Source: Lolium rigidum (taxonomy: Eukaryota; Streptophyta; Magnoliopsida; Poales; Poaceae). Taken from it: a stretch of DNA of 64,000 bases. The position numbers and the translations under genes were made by a program. The notes beneath the pieces are model-generated. The model was not told where the DNA came from. It searched no databases and saw only the letters and a program-made list of their open reading frames with translations. The DNA lies in NCBI RefSeq assembly GCF_022539505.1, contig NC_061508.1, forward strand, positions 61,575,754 through 61,639,753, given 5' to 3'. Of this stretch, positions 60,052-64,000 are shown piece by piece. Each line of letters starts with the position of its first letter. Position 1 is the first letter of the stretch.

Positions 60052-61739
60052 GGGCTTGCTTGATTCTAAGGATTTGGAAAACATAGAAATAGGAAAAACG
60101 GAGGAATAGTATGTCATGGCGTATGAAATCCTACATGAATGAAAAACGTAGCGACTAGTTGGAGACGTGGTTTGGTTGCACTACAGGAAAAACACATGAA
60201 ATTTTTATAGAGATCAAGTACATGTCATAGTTGTCATTTTTCCATAAAGGGAATATATTAATATCAAGAAGATACCAATTACACCCAGCCTCTGCAACAA
60301 CGCACCACCCTAATGACACTACGGATGCACACAGCCAAAAAATAAGAAAAGAAAACTAAGAAATAAAAGTCCTGCTACAGTATCTCGGGACTAACAACAG
60401 CAATACATCCACCGCCAAGACAACACCTGAATTACAGACTCTCCAAAAACGACGCCTCCAAGAAGGGAACAGTGCTCAAACACCATCTTCGCCTGATCAA
60501 AGATCTTAGGTTTTCACCCTGAAGATAGTCCCTGCTCTCAAAACAATGCCTCCACCAAGGTCATTGCCAGGCACAACCAATTAAGGCCAGACCTTGGGTT
60601 TTCACCCTGAAAGGTAGGACTCTGCACTTCACATGTGTTGTCGCCCCCACTTTCATACCGCTGCTGTGAAGCCCGGAACACCAAGCAAGTCCCTCAACAG
60701 AGCAGAGACTTGAACCTCCCTTAGCTAGTCCTCCCCTCCGGCCTTCATGAAATTCTCTTCTTCCGACTTTCATCATGGATCCATAGTCACTTGATATCAA
60801 CACAGAAAAAGAGCTTCACGCTGCTCCCTCCAGAACCAATCGGTCGGAATAAAAACATGGGTGCGCACGACCGAATACCTCCGATCCAGCAAACTCCAGG
60901 CAAAAGCACTATTACATTCGCCGGCGGAGCCTTCCGGAACTCAACACTCCGGCCAGATCACGAGTCCAGGCCTCCGGTAGGTCCTCCTCTTCATGCAAGA
61001 GAGGCCCTAGGACCGCCGCCTTTATTCAGGTCGGACCCCCACGTCGGCGGCCATCCTGGGCTGGCCACTCCAACCCTCCACCGGCGACACCATCGCCGGC
61101 TTCCAAGCTCCTCCATCTCGCCGCTGGAACGCGGTGATAGATCAAAAGATCCACCACCACCAACCGCAGGCCGATCCTCTCCGGCGAAGAAGAGGGTCAC
61201 CTCCACCGTCGAACCCAAGGCTGCTGCCCCGGGCGTCCTCGTACCGCGGGAGAAGCCCAAGATCAACGCCCCTCACCGGGAGAGGCGGAGGAAAAGGCGA
61301 TGTCCGCCTCCACCAGCCACCACCGCCGGCATGCCGCCGATGGGAGGTGGGGAGACCGCAGCCCGCAGCTGGATCGTCCCCGGGAGGACCGCCGCCGCCC
61401 CTCCATCCTCGTCCGACCGCCGCCGCGTGAGAGACTCCTTGGCCGCCGTCCCCGACGCGTCACGAGGGAAGGCCCCCGCCGCCGCCACGCCCCGAGATCT
61501 TTGCCCCGGCGGCGCTGCCGGCGGCGGCGGCGGGAGGTTTGGGAGGCTGGGTGCGGGAGGCTAGGGTTGGGGGCTGGGTCTCTTGGAGATCGTCTCATGT
61601 CATAGTTGTCATAGACACAGAGATAATTTTTCAAAAGGTCTAGCCTCTTCGAATCAAATGGCAACTATAGGAAAAATTAATATGGGCAAGAATCTCCTAG
61701 TACAAGTTTTCTTTGAAATTCATATGAATCAAACATGCC
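60052..61739. mobile_element. Tourist/Harbinger-like MITE split by a retroposon
   Basis: The ends GGGCTTGCTTGATTC (60052) and GAATCAAACATGCC (to 61739) are imperfect inverted repeats with TAC on both sides (60049-60051 and 61740-61742). Without the insert the element would be about 310 bp. The inserted retroposon is at 60238-61595. Confidence 0.55.
60238..61595 (-). mobile_element. Non-LTR-type retroposon with 17-bp target duplication
   Basis: CATGTCATAGTTGTCAT stands at 60221-60237 and again at 61596-61612. Between them is 1.36 kb. Read on the minus strand, it starts with GC-rich sequence (CCGCCGCCGCC-type) and ends in AT-rich sequence followed by a short A run (TTTT at 60238-60241 in window orientation). 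Long variable duplications and a 3' A tail are typical of target-primed insertion by LINE machinery. No reverse transcriptase is encoded, so it is non-autonomous. The open frames (for example 60791-61561 +) are GC-driven and not recognised. Confidence 0.7.
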
Positions 61740-61742
61740 TAC

Positions 61743-62394
61743 TTGTGTGAAGCAGAAGGAATCCTGCATCGCTTCGTCGTCGTGTGCCAGCACGTCCGAC
61801 AGAACATTGGGCTATCCCAACTAGCCTTTAAAATACGGGAAAGTCAGAGCTGGAGCAGTTCCGCCACAGCCCCCGATCATTTCTGACTTCTGGAGGCCAC
61901 ACTCCTCCGATCACAGCCATTGGTTGTACCACAGATCCGACGATTAAAGTAGCCCCCACGACGCAATCAATCGCACGAACAGACGCAGTCACGAACAAAC
62001 AAACGAAACAAAATTCAGAGCCCTTGCAGAGCACCAATAGGGGTGTACATAAACCGTCGCTATTAGCAGACACGATGCGTGGCGTGTATCTCCATTGTCA
62101 GATCGCGTATCAGGACGCCAGCTTGTTACGGCGCTAGAGCGTAGGCACATCACATGGCGGCACGCACACGCGGGTGTCTAACCATAGCTGTAATATTTAA
62201 TTTGGAGTGGATGAAGTACAGTTTAAATCAAAACTCATAAAGTTTGGACGAGTCAAAACTTGAACTCGAGATGTTCTGAACTAACTAATTTTGATCTAAA
62301 TCAAACCTTGAAATTGTTTGATACACCGGAAAACAGTAATCATGGGCCATGCCATTTGGAGAGGTGGACATCGATCTCACTGGTCACTTTCTCA
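61743..62394. other. Spacer without recognised features
   Basis: No convincing frame or repeat. Mixed composition. Confidence 0.3.
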
Positions 62395-62475
62395 TTCTTC
62401 TTCTTCTTCTTCTTCTTCTTCTTCTTCTTCTTCTTCTTCTTCTTCTTCTTCTTCTTCTTCTTCTTCTTCTTCTTC
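62395..62475. repeat. (TTC)27 microsatellite
   Basis: There are 27 uninterrupted TTC units, followed by a shorter interrupted TTC/TCC tract to about 62515. Confidence 0.97.
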
Positions 62476-62515
62476 TCCTCTTCTTCTTCTTCTTCTTCCT
62501 TCTCCTCCTGCACCG

Positions 62516-63384
62516 CCCCTATCCCCTCCCGCACTAGTCCAAGGAACCTAGCGCCAGACCTCATGCACCGTCCACTGGCATCCAAAGATTGAGGTTCACC
62601 CTCCCATTCATCGGCACTCAACTTCTGCCGCGAGTTCCCATCTCGCGTGGATGCTACTCTAAAAGTGAGCGGCGGTGCCTCCGAGTCCCAATCCTTGCCC
62701 GCTCTGTGCCCTCCCGCTCGTAGTCGCGCGCCTCCGCTGTGCTCCCTTCTTGCACAAGAGGGCTAATGCCACACTTTCGCTCGTTGAAGCACGACGATGA
62801 TCGTCATTGTCAAAATCGAAGACCACCCCTGTGCCCCTATGCTCGTGAACGAGGACCACCGCCGTCGTGTCCCTAAAAGTTGAAGCCCAAGGCGGTTGGG
62901 CGTCATCGAAATCTAAGACGAAGGACAATGTGAGGGTCGATAGACTCCATCGAGGATTTTGGTCCGGTGCGCGCCGAAGATGATAATGTAGCCCAGGGGC
63001 GCGCATTGGTGCCTTAGCTGATGTGTGTGCTGTTCTGCCTCACCTGCGTTGTAGCGCAAGGTATTGAAGGTGTTGCCCTTGTGAGCCTAGTAGCAAGGCG
63101 CATATACGGGACAAGAGCTCGAGGTCACCATCCTTGCTTGCCTCACGCTGAAATGGAGTGTGTTTCTTGCTTCGATGGGGACGGACGACGATTACACGAG
63201 GTGGCTGTTGTGACATGTGGGAAAATGTAGTCGGTGAGAATATTGATTTGGGGTTCTATTTCCGAAAAATATTTCCAGGGTTCGATTTAGACTGGGGCTA
63301 GTTAGTTTAGGGTACGAAATATCAATAATTCTAAGTTCAGGCTATGATTCGTCCTACCTATACGAGCGGAAATTCAATTCGGCA
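62516..63384. other. Spacer, possible decayed gene
   Basis: Moderately GC-rich to 63240. A minus-strand frame (63006-62659) and a plus-strand frame (63021-63230) are open but show no family motif. No call is made. Confidence 0.25.
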
Positions 63385-63745
63385 CCCAGGAGCGTCCTCT
63401 GCCAAAAAAAAAATCATATTTCGAAGTGTTGAAATTTTTTGATAACAAATTCTACATGTAAATATCTCCATAGTATATATGCGTCCGTCAAGTTTCACGA
63501 AAAACCAATATTTTTTATAGACTATGTGAAAAAGAGAAAATTTATCTTGTAATAAGCATTATTTTTAACACTGAATTTTGTCTTTTTTACACACGTCATA
63601 TGACAAGTTATTTTTTTATGAAACGATTTTGTGACCTCGTAGCACGTGAAGATGTACGTGCAAATTTTTTGTTTCAACTTTTTTAAAATTCATAATGTAT
63701 GTAATATACATTTCAAAATAGAGGGAGCATATATGCTCCATGTTC
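63385..63745. mobile_element. AT-rich MITE-like repeat
   Basis: Starts near GGCACCCAGGAGCGTCC and ends GGAGCATATATGCTCCATGTTCC, giving weak inverted ends; GGAGCATATATGCTCC is itself a perfect 16-bp palindrome. The interior is AT-rich with TTTCAACTTTTTTAAAATTCA-like sequence. No coding potential. Confidence 0.4.
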
Positions 63746-64000
63746 CTAACACCACTTCCACGATACGAGTTCAGAGTTTAAAAGGCTAAACGCAATTGGT
63801 AATAAATATGCGTGGTGTACGGTTTGGTGCACCACGCGGGTAATGCATATAGCTATGGTGCATCAAGTGTTGAGCCACGAGTACATTTTTTAGGTACGCT
63901 ACGGGTATACTTTCGAAAAATAATTTAATAATTTATTTGCTCTTTTTGAATTAATCTTTTTTGCACAATTTTATGCTCCGTGGCGGCGGCTCAGCGCTGG
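63746..64000. other. Right-edge spacer
   Basis: No recognised feature. A short inverted pair GGTGTACGGTTTGGTGCACC lies at about 63814-63833. Confidence 0.25.

Noticed and set aside
60791..61564. A 257-codon Pro/Arg-rich open frame
   Set aside because: GC-driven frame on the antisense strand of the retroposon. No domain, with equally long overlapping frames on both strands.
62340..62621. Open frames with long Ser, Leu or Lys runs
   Set aside because: Translation of the TTC microsatellite, not protein.
1..64000. CRISPR arrays, bacterial operons, rRNA or tRNA genes
   Set aside because: None seen. Gene structure and repeats are those of a plant nuclear genome.

Overview
The window is nuclear DNA from a grass, most likely a large-genome Pooideae cereal or forage species (Triticeae or a close relative). 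The evidence is intron-containing plant genes with GC-rich first exons, several nested LTR retrotransposons of cereal type, CACTA, MULE and mariner/Stowaway transposons, and no bacterial features. The species cannot be fixed from sequence alone. A 100-N block at 17991-18090 is an assembly gap.

Three host genes are convincing. The first is a complete type I inositol polyphosphate 5-phosphatase (+, CDS 12813-15121, 7 coding exons, 528 aa). The second is a metallophosphoesterase of the MPPE1/PGAP5-like family (+, CDS 31938-34390, 4 exons, 388 aa) in which several canonical metal-site residues are altered. The third is SEC61B, the beta subunit of the Sec61 translocon (-, 39094-39345, 83 aa). The 3' end of a fourth, unidentified gene lies at the left edge (to 1294).

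Nearly everything else is mobile DNA, usually broken. From left to right: a decayed CACTA element with a tandem exon array (2910-7414); a Tat-like gypsy remnant with an antisense extra ORF facing the integrase end (7415-11610); a fold-back element and a minisatellite (15419-16670); a MULE 5' fragment (16690-17430); a minus-strand LTR running into the gap (17431-17990); a chromovirus pol and truncated 3' LTR (18091-22787); an Athila-like element on the minus strand with both LTRs (22788-29460); another minus LTR rich in a near-palindromic motif (29461-30232); and a GC-rich pseudogene with its own TATA box (30240-31317).

After the metallophosphoesterase and SEC61B comes a second, 5'-truncated Athila-like element of the same family (about 39500-44897). 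It abuts the SEC61B 5' UTR and is followed by a second Tat-like gypsy remnant (44898 to about 48330). Next is a 5.9-kb mariner transposon with both inverted repeats and TA target sites (49106-55013). Its transposase is nearly complete, carries a tandemly duplicated C-terminal extension, and shares the element with an apparently captured PHD-finger fragment. The right end holds a plant-mobile-domain pseudogene (56170-58871), a Tourist-like MITE containing a retroposon flanked by a perfect 17-bp target duplication (60052-61739), a long TTC microsatellite, and an AT-rich MITE-like repeat.

No unified new system is visible. The strongest candidate for something undescribed is the mariner element: the duplicated accessory domain fused in frame to its transposase, plus the captured chromatin-reader fragment.
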